Shown here piece by piece: positions 1-8,216 of a stretch of DNA of 31,099 nt. Under the pieces are notes generated by a model, which was not told the DNA's origin, searched no databases, and was given only the letters and a program-made list of their open reading frames with translations. How positions within the stretch are numbered: position 1 is the first letter of the stretch; each line of letters starts with the position of its first letter. Source of the DNA: JAEZHK01 sp964575255 (GTDB lineage: Bacteria; Bacillota; Clostridia; Christensenellales; Aristaeellaceae); contig CAZNPZ010000034.1 in assembly GCA_964575255.1 (NCBI GenBank), positions 1-31,099 of the forward strand. The letters run 5' to 3'. The position numbers were made by a program, and so were the translations under genes.

Positions 1-199
1 CGTCCTGCGGCAGCGTGTCCAGCGCGTGCCCCATGTGGAGTTGCCCCGTGATGTTGGGCGGCGGCATCATGATGACGAACGGCTTTTTGCCCGGTTCGCG
101 CTTCGCGACAAAGTAGCCGCTTTCCTCCCATTCCTTATAGAGCCGCTGCTCCACGTCCTTTGGCGAGAACACCTTGTCCATTTCAAACTTCTGCTCCAC
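1..199 (-). CDS. valS: Valine--tRNA ligase, N-terminal part (runs off left edge)
   Basis: Charges tRNA-Val with valine in the cytoplasm. Only about 66 N-terminal residues are present. They include the class I synthetase signature PPPNITGQLHMGHAL, the HIGH-type ATP-binding motif in the form typical of ValS. I chose GTG at 199 because AAGGGG lies about 8 nt upstream of it. An in-frame ATG at 181 is the alternative start and gives a protein six residues shorter, but it lacks as good a ribosome-binding site. A complete T-box leader directly upstream (200-454) supports an aminoacyl-tRNA synthetase and indicates control by uncharged tRNA. The rest of the gene lies outside the window. Confidence 0.93.
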   Translation of the reverse strand, partial: MEQKFEMDKVFSPKDVEQRLYKEWEESGYFVAKREPGKKPFVIMMPPPNITGQLHMGHALDTLPQD

Positions 200-454
200 G
201 ATAAAAACCCCTTTCGATAAAAAAAGGAGCAGCCCGCCCAAAAGGGCGGATTGCTCCGCGGTACCACCTTCGTTTGCGGCATGAAGCCGCCTTTCACGCG
301 CTGTAAGGGGCGCGCCCCTGCGAGCTGAATATCACCCGGCAGCCTCCGAAGCGACCTTCGCGCGAACCCTTCCCGAGGCGGTCTCGCAGCCGGTGGGCCG
401 CCCTCTCTTGCGGGGGATTTCGCCTACTCCTCTTCGTCATCGGCAATATGAATT
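200..454 (-). promoter_or_regulatory. T-box riboswitch leader of valS
   Basis: The minus strand carries AAGGTGGTACCGCGGAGC (about 270-253), the conserved antiterminator (T-box) sequence that pairs with the tRNA acceptor end. An intrinsic terminator follows directly. At the 5' end, GACGAAGAGGAGTAG matches the AG-rich start of T-box Stem I, and AGAGAG followed by GGCTGCGAG resembles its apical motifs. A candidate specifier codon is GTC (Val) at 354-352 within GAAGGTCGC. That choice is inference from the downstream gene and needs a structural model. By family knowledge, uncharged tRNA-Val would stabilise the antiterminator and allow valS transcription. Confidence 0.92.
219..257 (-). terminator. 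Regulated terminator of the valS T-box
   Basis: On the minus strand GGAGCA and CCGCCC pair, across a TTTT loop, with GGGCGG and TGCTCC, followed by seven T. The 5' arm overlaps the end of the T-box sequence, so terminator and antiterminator are mutually exclusive, as this riboswitch class requires. Confidence 0.92.
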
Positions 455-460
455 ACGGTC

Positions 461-489
461 ATTATAGTCGGGAATTTTCCAGCCGTCAA
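461..489 (-). promoter_or_regulatory. Promoter of the valS T-box transcript
   Basis: -35 TTGACG (489-484), 17-nt spacer, -10 TATAAT (466-461), reading leftward. The predicted start near 454 puts the whole T-box in the transcript. Confidence 0.88.
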
Positions 490-505
490 TCGGCATGCCC
501 CAAAC

Positions 506-1030
506 TTAACCGTTTTTCGGCTGAAAAAACCCGGAGTACGTGTACACGATCAGCGCCGCCATCGAAAGCGCCACCGCCACATACAAAAGTACATTGCCAA
601 CCGTCGTCAGCGCGCCCAGCGGATGCCACGGGAACACGAACGTCAGCGCGGCGATGAACACGACCGTCGCCGCCTTGCCGAGCACGTTCGCCGACACGAC
701 CACGTTCTTCCGGAGCAGCCACATGCTGCCCGCCATCATCAGAAGTTCCTTCGCCGTCATCAGGATCAGAATCCACCACGGGATGACGTCCGACTCCGCG
801 AGGCAGCACAGCACGGTCAACAAAAGCAGCTTGTCCGCCAGCGGATCAAACAGCTTTCCGAATTCGGTGATCTGGTTCCACTTGCGCGCGAGATACCCGT
901 CCAGACAGTCGGTCAGGCTGGCGGCGAGAAAAATCAGCAGCGAAACCGCTGGAGCAACCCGCCCGTACGTCAGCGCGAAGACCGGGATCAGCGCGATGCG
1001 CAGCGCGGTCAGAATGTTGGGTAGATTCAT
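506..1030 (-). CDS. pgsA: CDP-diacylglycerol--glycerol-3-phosphate 3-phosphatidyltransferase
   Basis: Makes phosphatidylglycerophosphate from CDP-diacylglycerol and glycerol-3-phosphate, the committed step to phosphatidylglycerol and cardiolipin, in the membrane. The protein has 174 residues, normal for PgsA. The CDP-alcohol phosphotransferase motif is complete: D41, D44-G45, A48-R49, G58, D62 and D66 (around DGYLARKW and FDPLADK), with the Asp residues that bind two metals. Hydrophobic helices lie at about 8-40, 65-80, 85-105 and 140-165. The start is supported by AAAGGAG about 7 nt upstream. It has its own promoter (1063-1091), just downstream of cobO. The assignment as PgsA rather than another family member rests on the MNLPNILTxLRI-type N-terminus and the length. 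Confidence 0.92.
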   Translation of the reverse strand: MNLPNILTALRIALIPVFALTYGRVAPAVSLLIFLAASLTDCLDGYLARKWNQITEFGKLFDPLADKLLLLTVLCCLAESDVIPWWILILMTAKELLMMAGSMWLLRKNVVVSANVLGKAATVVFIAALTFVFPWHPLGALTTVGNVLLYVAVALSMAALIVYTYSGFFQPKNG

Positions 1031-1062
1031 GCGTCCGCTCCTTTGGTAACATCCTTTTAAAA

Positions 1063-1091
1063 ATGATAGCAGGGCTGCGGCGGAATGTCAA
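1063..1091 (-). promoter_or_regulatory. Promoter of pgsA
   Basis: -35 TTGACA (1091-1086), 17-nt spacer, -10 TATCAT (1068-1063), leftward. The -35 box begins 5 nt past the cobO stop codon, so pgsA can be transcribed independently of cobO. Confidence 0.85.
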
Positions 1092-1095
1092 CGTG

Positions 1096-1626
1096 TCAGT
1101 ATTCGATCCCCTTGCGGGCGGGGATGCCCGCTTCAAAGGGGTGGCGCACCGCGCGCATCTCGGTCACGTAGTCGGCGAGCGATTTTAGTTTTTCGCTCGC
1201 GTCGCGCCCTGTCATGACAAGCTCCGTGCCCCGGTACTTGTGGCCGATCAGGTAGGCGATCTGCCCCTCGCCGATCGCGCCCGCCGTCACCGCGCCCAGC
1301 ACCTCGTCCAGGATCACGAGGTCGACGTCCTTGTCGCAGGCGGCGTCGCAGGCTTCGTCAAACAGCGCCTGCTGCGCTTCCGCCCAGACTTCTTTTTCCT
1401 CCGGAGCCATGTCCCAGCTGAATTTTCTCACGTCGGAGACCGCCCGGCGCACCGCGCCCGGCGCGAGCTTCGCGAGCGGGGTCAGTTCGCCCGTGGGCTG
1501 GCTTTTGCAAAACTGGAAGATGCGCACCTGAAGCCCCGCGCCGATGGCCCGGAGCGCCAGCCCCATCGCGGCGGTGGTCTTGCCCTTGCCGTCGCCGGTG
1601 TAGATGTGGGTCAGCCCGCGCGTCAT
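1096..1626 (-). CDS. cobO: Cob(I)yrinic acid a,c-diamide adenosyltransferase
   Basis: Transfers the adenosyl group of ATP to Co(I) corrinoids, giving the coenzyme form of B12; cytoplasmic, CobA/CobO/BtuR family. The 176-residue protein has the family P-loop GDGKGKTT (11-18), a VILDE Walker-B-like stretch (104-108), TGRD (139-142) and the family C-terminus ARKGIEY. The start is ATG 1626 with GGGAGGTGAG just upstream; longer readings of the frame lack a ribosome-binding site. A TATAAT at 1650-1645 may be its -10 box, but I found no convincing -35. It is divergent from helD, and no cobalamin synthesis gene is adjacent. It could serve salvage or de novo synthesis. Confidence 0.93.
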   Translation of the reverse strand: MTRGLTHIYTGDGKGKTTAAMGLALRAIGAGLQVRIFQFCKSQPTGELTPLAKLAPGAVRRAVSDVRKFSWDMAPEEKEVWAEAQQALFDEACDAACDKDVDLVILDEVLGAVTAGAIGEGQIAYLIGHKYRGTELVMTGRDASEKLKSLADYVTEMRAVRHPFEAGIPARKGIEY

Positions 1627-1694
1627 ACGCCTCACCTCCCACCCATTATACCGTAAACCCGAAAAGGCGCGCCTGTATTTCCCCAAAATTTAAC

Positions 1695-1724
1695 TTGATT
1701 GAGAACCGGTACGCGTCCTATAAT
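1695..1724 (+). promoter_or_regulatory. Promoter of helD
   Basis: -35 TTGATT (1695-1700), 18-nt spacer, -10 TATAAT (1719-1724). The predicted start near 1731 leaves a leader of about 37 nt before the helD ATG. Confidence 0.82.
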
Positions 1725-1767
1725 CAAATTTCCCTCGAAAATTTCCGATTGGTTGGGAGGCGCCGGC

Positions 1768-3924
1768 ATGCTGGATCACCCTTCGGTCCCGGAAGAGCGC
1801 GCGCACCTTTCCGAAACGCTCGCGGCCATCCGGATGGAGCGCGTCCACGCGGACGAGGAACTCGTGCGCGCCGACCTCGCGCTCGCGGAAGCGCGAAAGA
1901 GCCTGCCGGATGCGCTGCCCGTCCGCGAGATGCTGTACGCAAAAGCCGAGGAGACCATCCGCCGCCTGAAGCTCGCGTCCGGCCGCCCCTACTTCACCCG
2001 GATCGACTTCACCGAGGCGGACGGCGCGCACACCTACTACATCGGCCGCTGGGGCGTGATGCAGTCGGAGACGCTTCAGGTCGTGGTCACCGACTGGCGC
2101 GCGCCGGTCGCGAACCTCTACTACTCCGGCCAGATCGGGCCAATGAAGTACGTCGCGCCTGACGGCGTGATCGAAGGCGAACTGACGCTCAAGCGCCAGT
2201 TCGGGATCGAGCAGGGGGAACTCACCAGCATTTTCGACGTGGATCTGGCTACCGCGGACGCGCTCCTTCAGAAAGTCCTGGCCGAGCGCACGTCGGAGCG
2301 CCTGCGCGACATCGTGACCACCATCCAGTCGGAGCAGAACCTCGTGATCCGGCATCCGCTTACCAAATCGCTGGTGGTCCAGGGCGCGCCCGGCTCCGGC
2401 AAGACCACCGTCGCGCTGCACCGGATCGCGTACCTATTGTACGCGTATCCGCAGCTCGCGCCTGACCAGATGGTGATCCTCGCGCCCAGCCCGCTGTTTT
2501 TGAACTTCATCGCGGGCGTGCTGCCCGACCTCGGCGTGGAGCGCGTGAAGCAGACCACCTTCGAGGGCTTCCTCCGGTCGCTGATGGATCTTCCCAAAGA
2601 GCTTCCCTTTGACGGCGAACCGCCGGAACAGAAGGCGCGGGACGCGCTCGCAAAAGGCGCGCCGGAGAACGAGGCGCGCCTCGACCGCTGGCTGAGCGGG
2701 TACGAGCAGTCCTTCGCCGACCGGGACATCTCCTTCGGCCCGGCGAAGCTGTTTCGCCGCGAGGAACTCCGCCAGTTTCTGCTGGTGGACGAAGCCCCGT
2801 TCCCGATGGCCAGGCGGCTGAAGGAATTTGAAAAGCAGCTTTCCGCCCGCGTCAAGCGCGCGGCGCGGTCGATTGAGAAATACCTGACCGACGAGGCCAC
2901 GCGCCGTGCCGAAAAGCTGCGCGCCGTTCATGATGATCCCGTGTCACTGCGGGAAAAACTGGGGATTCTGTTCCAGAGCCTGGACGCGCGCGTCGCGGAA
3001 GTGAAAAACGAGGTAAAGCCGTTCCTGAAGCGGGAGATGGCCGCGTTCCCGCCGGTTGATCCGTCGCAGGTGTACCGCGCCTACCTTGAGGATCAGGCGG
3101 CGTCGGACGACCCCGCGCTCCGGGATGCCTCCGTTCGGGCGCTGACCAGGCTTCAGGAGAAGAAGGCCGTCGCGCGGGACGACCTTGCGGCGCTTGGGAT
3201 GATCGCGCTCAAAATGACCGAAGTCAGAAAGCCCGACGCGAGGCATCTCGTAATCGACGAGGCGCAGGACTTCAGTGCGCTGGAATTTTCGCTGCTGCAT
3301 CGCCTCGCGCCGGGCGCGACGGTGACCGCCGTGGGCGATCTGATGCAGTCGATCGGCGCGGGCGGCATCACCTCATGGGATCAGCCCGTCCCGCTCCAAA
3401 AGGCCGTCCGGAGGGAACTGACCGTCAGCTACCGAAGCACCGTCGAGATCATGAAACTGGCCGAGGTGGTGTTCTCTCATTTCCCCGCGCCGGGCATCGC
3501 GCCGCCGAAGACCGTACTGCGCCACGGCGACGAGCCTCTTCTTGAAGCGTACTCCGGGCGCGCCGGGCAGGCGAAGGCGATAGAGCGCATCACCCGCCAG
3601 TGGCAGGCGCAGGGCATGGCGACCGTCGCGGTGATCGGCCGGGACGAGCAGGCGCTCCGGGCGCTTCAAAAGGCGCTGCCAGGGGACATCGGCGCGAAGC
3701 TTCTGTCCGCGGACGACCCGGAGGCGCTCTCCGGCGCGATGCTCGCGCCCGCGAGCGCGGTCAAGGGTCTGGAGTTTGACGCGGTGATCCTGGCCGACGC
3801 GGACGCAAGCGCCTATCCGTTTACCCCCCGCGCCGCACGCCTCCTCTACGTGTGCCTGACCCGAGCGCTGCACAGGCTCGCGATCCTGTACGACGGGGAT
3901 CTTACGAAGCTCCTTGCGCAATGA
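1768..3924 (+). CDS. helD: HelD-like RNA polymerase recycling ATPase (UvrD/Rep superfamily 1)
   Basis: HelD proteins bind stalled or post-termination RNA polymerase and use ATP to release DNA and RNA. The start is ATG 1768, after GGGAGG with 7-nt spacing, giving 718 residues; upstream in-frame codons lack a Shine-Dalgarno. The N-terminal 60 residues are charged and helical, matching the coiled coil that enters the polymerase secondary channel. Walker A GAPGSGKTT is at 206-214, VIDEAQDFS (Walker B) near 495, VGDLMQSI near 522, a SYRS motif near 555, KGLEFDAVI near 665 and LLYVCLTRALHRL near the C-terminus. These are the SF1 motifs in order. It is slightly shorter than the roughly 775-residue Bacillus HelD. 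It has its own promoter and no partner gene. A generic UvrD-like helicase is less likely because the N-terminal half (YYIGRWGV, DWRAPVANLYY) is HelD-specific. Confidence 0.9.
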   Translation: MLDHPSVPEERAHLSETLAAIRMERVHADEELVRADLALAEARKSLPDALPVREMLYAKAEETIRRLKLASGRPYFTRIDFTEADGAHTYYIGRWGVMQSETLQVVVTDWRAPVANLYYSGQIGPMKYVAPDGVIEGELTLKRQFGIEQGELTSIFDVDLATADALLQKVLAERTSERLRDIVTTIQSEQNLVIRHPLTKSLVVQGAPGSGKTTVALHRIAYLLYAYPQLAPDQMVILAPSPLFLNFIAGVLPDLGVERVKQTTFEGFLRSLMDLPKELPFDGEPPEQKARDALAKGAPENEARLDRWLSGYEQSFADRDISFGPAKLFRREELRQFLLVDEAPFPMARRLKEFEKQLSARVKRAARSIEKYLTDEATRRAEKLRAVHDDPVSLREKLGILFQSLDARVAEVKNEVKPFLKREMAAFPPVDPSQVYRAYLEDQAASDDPALRDASVRALTRLQEKKAVARDDLAALGMIALKMTEVRKPDARHLVIDEAQDFSALEFSLLHRLAPGATVTAVGDLMQSIGAGGITSWDQPVPLQKAVRRELTVSYRSTVEIMKLAEVVFSHFPAPGIAPPKTVLRHGDEPLLEAYSGRAGQAKAIERITRQWQAQGMATVAVIGRDEQALRALQKALPGDIGAKLLSADDPEALSGAMLAPASAVKGLEFDAVILADADASAYPFTPRAARLLYVCLTRALHRLAILYDGDLTKLLAQ

Positions 3925-4047
3925 TACCGCCCCGCTTTATGATGAAAACCCCGGCGCGCAAAGCGGGATATTTGTCGCGCGGCCGAACCCCGCGCGGGGA
4001 ATCCGGGCGCGGGCGCGCGAATGAACGTGAATTTTGCCTTGCGGAAA

Positions 4048-4076
4048 TTGACTTTCCGGGCGCGTTGTGCTACATT
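4048..4076 (+). promoter_or_regulatory. Promoter of the PPi-type phosphofructokinase gene
   Basis: -35 TTGACT (4048-4053), 17-nt spacer, extended -10 TGC-TACATT (4068-4076). It is one of the strongest matches in the window, as expected for a glycolytic gene. Confidence 0.85.
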
Positions 4077-4113
4077 GGTGGGTGAAAATCACCGCATGGA
4101 AGGAAGTAGAAAC

Positions 4114-5358
4114 ATGTCTGAACTCAAGGGCGCGTGCATCATCGGGCAGTCGGGCGGCCCGTCGGCCGTCATCAACGCCAGCGCGTACGGCGCCATCTCC
4201 GCGGCGCTCGCAAATCCCTCCATCACCCGCGTGCTGGGCGCGGAAAACGGCATTCAGGGCGTACTCAACGACAGGCTGATCGACATGGGCAAGGAAGACC
4301 CCGAAGAGCTCAAGCTGATGAAGTTCACGCCGTCCTCGGCGCTGGGCTCCTGCCGCTATAAGCTCAAGGACGCCTCCGTCGACGAAACCGACTATAAGCG
4401 CATCCTCGAAATCTTCAAAAAGTACGACGTGCGCTATTTCTTCTACAATGGCGGCAACGACTCAATGGACACCTGCAACAAAATCTCGAAATACATGCTG
4501 GAGAAGGGCTACGAGTGCCGCGTGATGGGCATCCCCAAGACCATCGACAACGACCTCGCCGGAACCGACCACTGCCCCGGCTTCTCCTCCGCCGCGAAGT
4601 ACATCGCGACCTCGATCATGGAAGTCTACCATGACGCCCGCGTGTACGACACCGGCATGGTGACGATCATCGAGTGCATGGGCCGCCACGCGGGCTGGCT
4701 GACCGCCGCCGCCGCGCTGGCGCAGTATAAGGGCAACGGCCCGGACCTCATCTACGTGCCGGAAGTCGCCTTCGACATGGACAAGTTCATCGCGTCCGTG
4801 AAGAAGATCTACGACGCCAACAAAAAGTGCATCGTGGCCGTGTCCGAGGGCATCCACGACAAGGACGGCACCTTCATCACCGAATACGCCAACAAGAACG
4901 CCACCAAGGACAGCTTCGGCCACGCGCAGCTGGGCGGCCTGGCCGCGTTCCTCGCCAACGAAGTCAAGAAGGCCACCGGCGCGAAGGTGCGCGGCATCGA
5001 GCTGAGCCTGCTGCAGCGTTGCGCGGCGCACGCCGCTTCCAAAGCGGACGTCGAGGAATCCTTCATGGCCGGCAAGGCCGCGGTGGACTTCGCGGTCAGC
5101 GGCGTCACCGACAAGATGGTCGGCTTTGAGCGCGCGACCGGCGCGGACGGCAAGTACGAGTGCCGCATCAAGCTGTTTGACCTCGCCGTGGTCGCCAACG
5201 CCGAGAAGAAGCTGCCCCCGGAGTGGATCAACGAGACCGGCGACGGCATCAAGCAGGGCTTCATCGACTACGCGCTGCCGCTGATCCAAGGCCAGACCGA
5301 ACTGCCCTTCGAGGACGGCCTGCCGCGCTTCGTGAAACTCAAGAAGGTTCGCGCCTGA
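4114..5358 (+). CDS. pfp: 6-phosphofructokinase, probably pyrophosphate-dependent
   Basis: Phosphorylates fructose-6-phosphate at C1 in glycolysis. The Lys in PKTIDND (141-147, catalytic Asp145) replaces the Gly of ATP-type enzymes and is the usual mark of PPi use. The 414-residue protein begins with the phosphoryl-donor motif GQSGGPSAV (11-19). The second donor-site motif reads GGNDS (113-117) where ATP enzymes have GGDGS and many PPi enzymes GGDDS. As I recall, clostridial PPi enzymes also have GGNDS, so this supports the assignment but is not proof. The start is ATG 4114 after GGAAGGAAG; an in-frame ATG at 4096 is less likely because it precedes that site. Single gene, own promoter, terminator at 5369. 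Donor preference is inferred from motifs only. Confidence 0.9.
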   Translation: MSELKGACIIGQSGGPSAVINASAYGAISAALANPSITRVLGAENGIQGVLNDRLIDMGKEDPEELKLMKFTPSSALGSCRYKLKDASVDETDYKRILEIFKKYDVRYFFYNGGNDSMDTCNKISKYMLEKGYECRVMGIPKTIDNDLAGTDHCPGFSSAAKYIATSIMEVYHDARVYDTGMVTIIECMGRHAGWLTAAAALAQYKGNGPDLIYVPEVAFDMDKFIASVKKIYDANKKCIVAVSEGIHDKDGTFITEYANKNATKDSFGHAQLGGLAAFLANEVKKATGAKVRGIELSLLQRCAAHAASKADVEESFMAGKAAVDFAVSGVTDKMVGFERATGADGKYECRIKLFDLAVVANAEKKLPPEWINETGDGIKQGFIDYALPLIQGQTELPFEDGLPRFVKLKKVRA

Positions 5359-5368
5359 CATACAAAAG

Positions 5369-5398
5369 ACCCGCGTCCATTGAGTGGATGCGGGTTTT
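5369..5398 (+). terminator. Terminator after pfp
   Basis: The arms ACCCGC-g-TCCA and TGGA-t-GCGGGT pair with a 5-nt loop and are followed by TTTTC, 10 nt after the stop codon. The T-run is short. Confidence 0.7.
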
Positions 5399-5474
5399 CA
5401 CTAAGGCGACAATGCAAGGCTTGTGGAAGGAACCCCGGAAGGCGACCGACCGACATTCATGAAGGAGGCACCCC

Positions 5475-6977
5475 ATGAAGAGAGCCATAACGCTGCTGAC
5501 CGCCCTGACGATCCTCCTCTTGTTCGCAATCCCCGCCTTTGCGGCCGAAACCGCCGCCGAACCGATCCAGGTGACCGTGTTCCACACCAACGACGTACAC
5601 GCCCGCGTAGACACCTCGGCGGGCATGGGCTACGCGATGGCCGCAGGATACGTGAACGCCGAGCGCGGCGCGGGAAAGGATGTATTGCTGCTGGACGCGG
5701 GCGACACCTTCCACGGCATGCCGTTTGCGACGGTGGTGCGCGGCGAGTCCATCGTGGACATTGTAAACGCGATGGGCTACGACGCCATGTGCCCCGGCAA
5801 CCACGACTACAACTACGGCATGGACAGGCTGTTTGAACTCAAGGACATGCTCTCCTTCCCGATGCTGTGCGCGAACCTCGTGGACGCGGACGGAAAGCCC
5901 GCCATGCAGCCCTACACGATCAAGGAATTCGAGGACGGCACGCGCGTGGGCATCATCGGCGCGGACAACCCGGAGATCGCGATCACGCTACGCCCGTCCA
6001 CGTTTGACACGTACCATCTCTCGGACGGCGTGGAGGCGGTGAAGGCCGCCGTCGCGGAGCTGAAAGATCAGACCGATGCGATCATCGTGCTTTGCCACTG
6101 GGGCACATCGGGCGTCGAAAATCCGTCGGACGCGCTCGCGAAGATCGAAGGCGTGGACCTCGTGGTGGACGGCCACGCCCACGACGCGTTCGAAACCGGC
6201 TACCGTCCGGAGGGCGGCTGCCCGATCGTCTCCACCGGCGAGTATCTGGAAAACTTGGGCAAAGTGACGCTGACCATCGAAGACCATAAGGTGACGAATG
6301 TCGACTCGACGCTCATCCCCGCGCCCACGGTCTACCAGGACGCTGGCATTCTGGACGCGATCAAGGCCGTCCAGTCCGAGCAGGACGCGGTGCTTTCTGA
6401 GGTTATCGGGTCTACGCCGGTGAACCTGGACGGCGAGCGCGCCGACGTGCGCACCAAGGAGACAAACCTTTCCAACATCCTCTGCGACGCGATGCTGAAG
6501 ACGACCGGGGCGGACGTCGCGCTGACCAACGGCGGCGGCATCCGCGCGTCCATCCCGGCGGGCGAGATCACCAAGAAGGCCGTGGTGACGGTGCTGCCGT
6601 TCGGGAACCTCGTCGTCACCCGGACTGTGACCGGCGCGCAGCTTCGGCAGGCGATCGAGCACGGCATCAGGCTATATCCTGACCAGAACGGCGGCTTCCC
6701 GCAGGTGGGCGGCTGCGCGTACGTGTTTGACCCCGCCAAAGAGCCCGGAAGCCGTGTGACGGAACTGACCGTCGGCGGTCAGCCGGTGGACGACCAGAAG
6801 GAATACACCCTCGCCACCAACGACTTCATGGCCGACGGCGGCGACGGTTACGACATGCTCGCCGCCGATCAGATGCCCACCTACTACGGCGGCCTTGACG
6901 AAGTGCTGACCGCCTACATCCAGTCGGGCGCGGAACTGCCCGCCGAGGCGGACGGCAGGATTAGGTCAATTGGTTGA
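5475..6977 (+). CDS. Secreted 5'-nucleotidase / 2',3'-cyclic phosphodiesterase family protein
   Basis: A two-domain extracellular nucleotide hydrolase of the UshA/YfkN type that removes phosphate from nucleotides for nucleoside or phosphate salvage. The 500-residue protein starts with a signal peptide: MKR, a hydrophobic stretch 5-19, and a probable cut after AFA (21-23). The calcineurin-like metallophosphatase domain has HTNDVH (37-42), DAGDTFHG (74-81), GNHD (108-111), CHWG (about 206) and GHAHD (about 233). The C-terminal substrate domain has NGGGIRAS (about 352) and NDFMADGGDGY (about 452). There is no LPXTG or C-terminal membrane anchor, so it is probably released or loosely held. AAGGAGG 6 nt before ATG fixes the start. 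The exact substrate (5'-nucleotides, cyclic nucleotides, UDP-sugar) cannot be read from sequence. Confidence 0.9.
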   Translation: MKRAITLLTALTILLLFAIPAFAAETAAEPIQVTVFHTNDVHARVDTSAGMGYAMAAGYVNAERGAGKDVLLLDAGDTFHGMPFATVVRGESIVDIVNAMGYDAMCPGNHDYNYGMDRLFELKDMLSFPMLCANLVDADGKPAMQPYTIKEFEDGTRVGIIGADNPEIAITLRPSTFDTYHLSDGVEAVKAAVAELKDQTDAIIVLCHWGTSGVENPSDALAKIEGVDLVVDGHAHDAFETGYRPEGGCPIVSTGEYLENLGKVTLTIEDHKVTNVDSTLIPAPTVYQDAGILDAIKAVQSEQDAVLSEVIGSTPVNLDGERADVRTKETNLSNILCDAMLKTTGADVALTNGGGIRASIPAGEITKKAVVTVLPFGNLVVTRTVTGAQLRQAIEHGIRLYPDQNGGFPQVGGCAYVFDPAKEPGSRVTELTVGGQPVDDQKEYTLATNDFMADGGDGYDMLAADQMPTYYGGLDEVLTAYIQSGAELPAEADGRIRSIG

Positions 6978-7003
6978 TATTTGCGACGAGGAGTAACCAA
7001 CAA

Positions 7004-7038
7004 GAAACCGGCTTTTAATACGCTTAAAGGCCGGTTTC
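7004..7038 (+). terminator. Strong hairpin after the 5'-nucleotidase gene
   Basis: GAAACCGGC-TTTTAA and TTAAA-GGCCGGTTTC form a 14-15 bp stem with a 5-nt loop, 26 nt after the stop codon. The following bases (TCAATAT) are not a clean U-tract, so termination is likely but not certain. Confidence 0.55.
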
Positions 7039-7148
7039 TCAATATACTGCTCAAAGCACTAGTCGGAACGGTATTCTGCATAGTCCTATGCTATTTCAAC
7101 TTTTGACAAGAATTCGCTAGCCATTGGTTTTATATCTATTTTTGAGTG

Positions 7149-8216
7149 TCACAAGATTATTAGACTGTGGTCAAGTTGATTTAAAGACTCGTAGCCGTCC
7201 TCGGTGACCAGCACAAGATCTTCGACGCGGACGCCGAACCTGCCCGCGAGGTACACGCCCGGCTCGACGGAGAACACCATGCCCGGCTGTGCGACGGCCT
7301 CGCTCGCGGCGCTGACATCCGGCGGCTCGTGTACTTCAAGCCCCAGCCCGTGGCCAGTGCGGTGCAGGAAGTGCGGCCCGTAGCCCGCCTCTTCGATCAC
7401 GCCGCGCGCGGCGCGGTCGACGTCCGAGAGCTTTACGCCCGGTTTCACCGCCGCCTTGCCCGCGGCGTTGGCCCTAAGCACGATGTCGTAGACCTTCTTC
7501 TGTTCGTCGGTCGCGGAACCGAAGAACACGGTTCGGGTCATGTCGCTCAGCGCGTGGTTTACGTTCAGCCCCACGTCCAGGATCACCGCGTCGCCCTTTT
7601 GTAGGCGTGTAAGCCCGGTCGCGTGGTGGGGTTCGGCGCACCCCGCCCCGAAGCAGATCAGCGGCTCGAAGCCGAGCCCGGTCGCGCCCTCCGCCGCGCC
7701 CAGTTCCCCGTAGCGCCGGGCGACGGTAAGCTCCGTTTCGCCAGCGATCAGGCTCTTTCGAAGCATGCCGGTCACTCGGTCGTTCATATGGGAACTTTCC
7801 CGGAGCGCGGCGATCTCCTCTTCGTCCTTCAGCATCCTGGCCGCGTCCACCGGCTGGGAGCCGTTCACGGGCTTCACGTCCGGCCGCTTTTCCATGAGAG
7901 ACAGAAGGAACCGGCTGGGCCACGCCTTGTCGATGCCGATCAGCCCCGGTGCGGCGAACGCGGCCAGCGCGGCCACGCTGTCATCGTTGTCATCGAACTC
8001 GGTGAGCGCGAGACCCTCGACGGCGGGCGTCGCGAACATATGGTTGACGAACAGCCTGCAGCCGCTTTCGGTGACGAGCAGCGCCAACAGCCGCTCGCCC
8101 GGCGCGATCCATAGACCCGTCAGGTAGTAGATGGATTCGGTCGACGTGATGAGCGCCTGTTTCAGCCCCGTTTTTTGCATGCCTTCCAGCACGCGGTTCA
8201 GCCGGGAAGTCTTCAT
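7149..8216 (-). CDS. M24 family Xaa-Pro peptidase (aminopeptidase P / prolidase type)
   Basis: A cytoplasmic dinuclear-metal peptidase that cleaves next to proline in peptides. The 355-residue protein has a creatinase-like N-terminal domain (1-130) and a pita-bread catalytic domain with all five metal ligands in order: Asp in VILDVG (about 212), Asp in SDMTRTVFFG (about 223), His in HRTGHGLGLEVHE (about 290), Glu in SVEPGVY (about 316) and Glu in VRVEDLV (about 332). The start ATG overlaps the stop of the upstream methyltransferase gene (ATGA, 8216-8213) and follows AAAGGAG, so the two are translationally coupled. It is the last gene of a three-gene set with rsuA. PepP versus PepQ specificity cannot be told from sequence. 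Confidence 0.9.
   Translation of the reverse strand: MKTSRLNRVLEGMQKTGLKQALITSTESIYYLTGLWIAPGERLLALLVTESGCRLFVNHMFATPAVEGLALTEFDDNDDSVAALAAFAAPGLIGIDKAWPSRFLLSLMEKRPDVKPVNGSQPVDAARMLKDEEEIAALRESSHMNDRVTGMLRKSLIAGETELTVARRYGELGAAEGATGLGFEPLICFGAGCAEPHHATGLTRLQKGDAVILDVGLNVNHALSDMTRTVFFGSATDEQKKVYDIVLRANAAGKAAVKPGVKLSDVDRAARGVIEEAGYGPHFLHRTGHGLGLEVHEPPDVSAASEAVAQPGMVFSVEPGVYLAGRFGVRVEDLVLVTEDGYESLNQLDHSLIIL

Noticed and set aside
1690..3921. Long minus-strand frames opposite helD
   Set aside because: Low-complexity Arg/Gly/Ala translations without motifs or ribosome-binding sites; helD on the plus strand explains the region.
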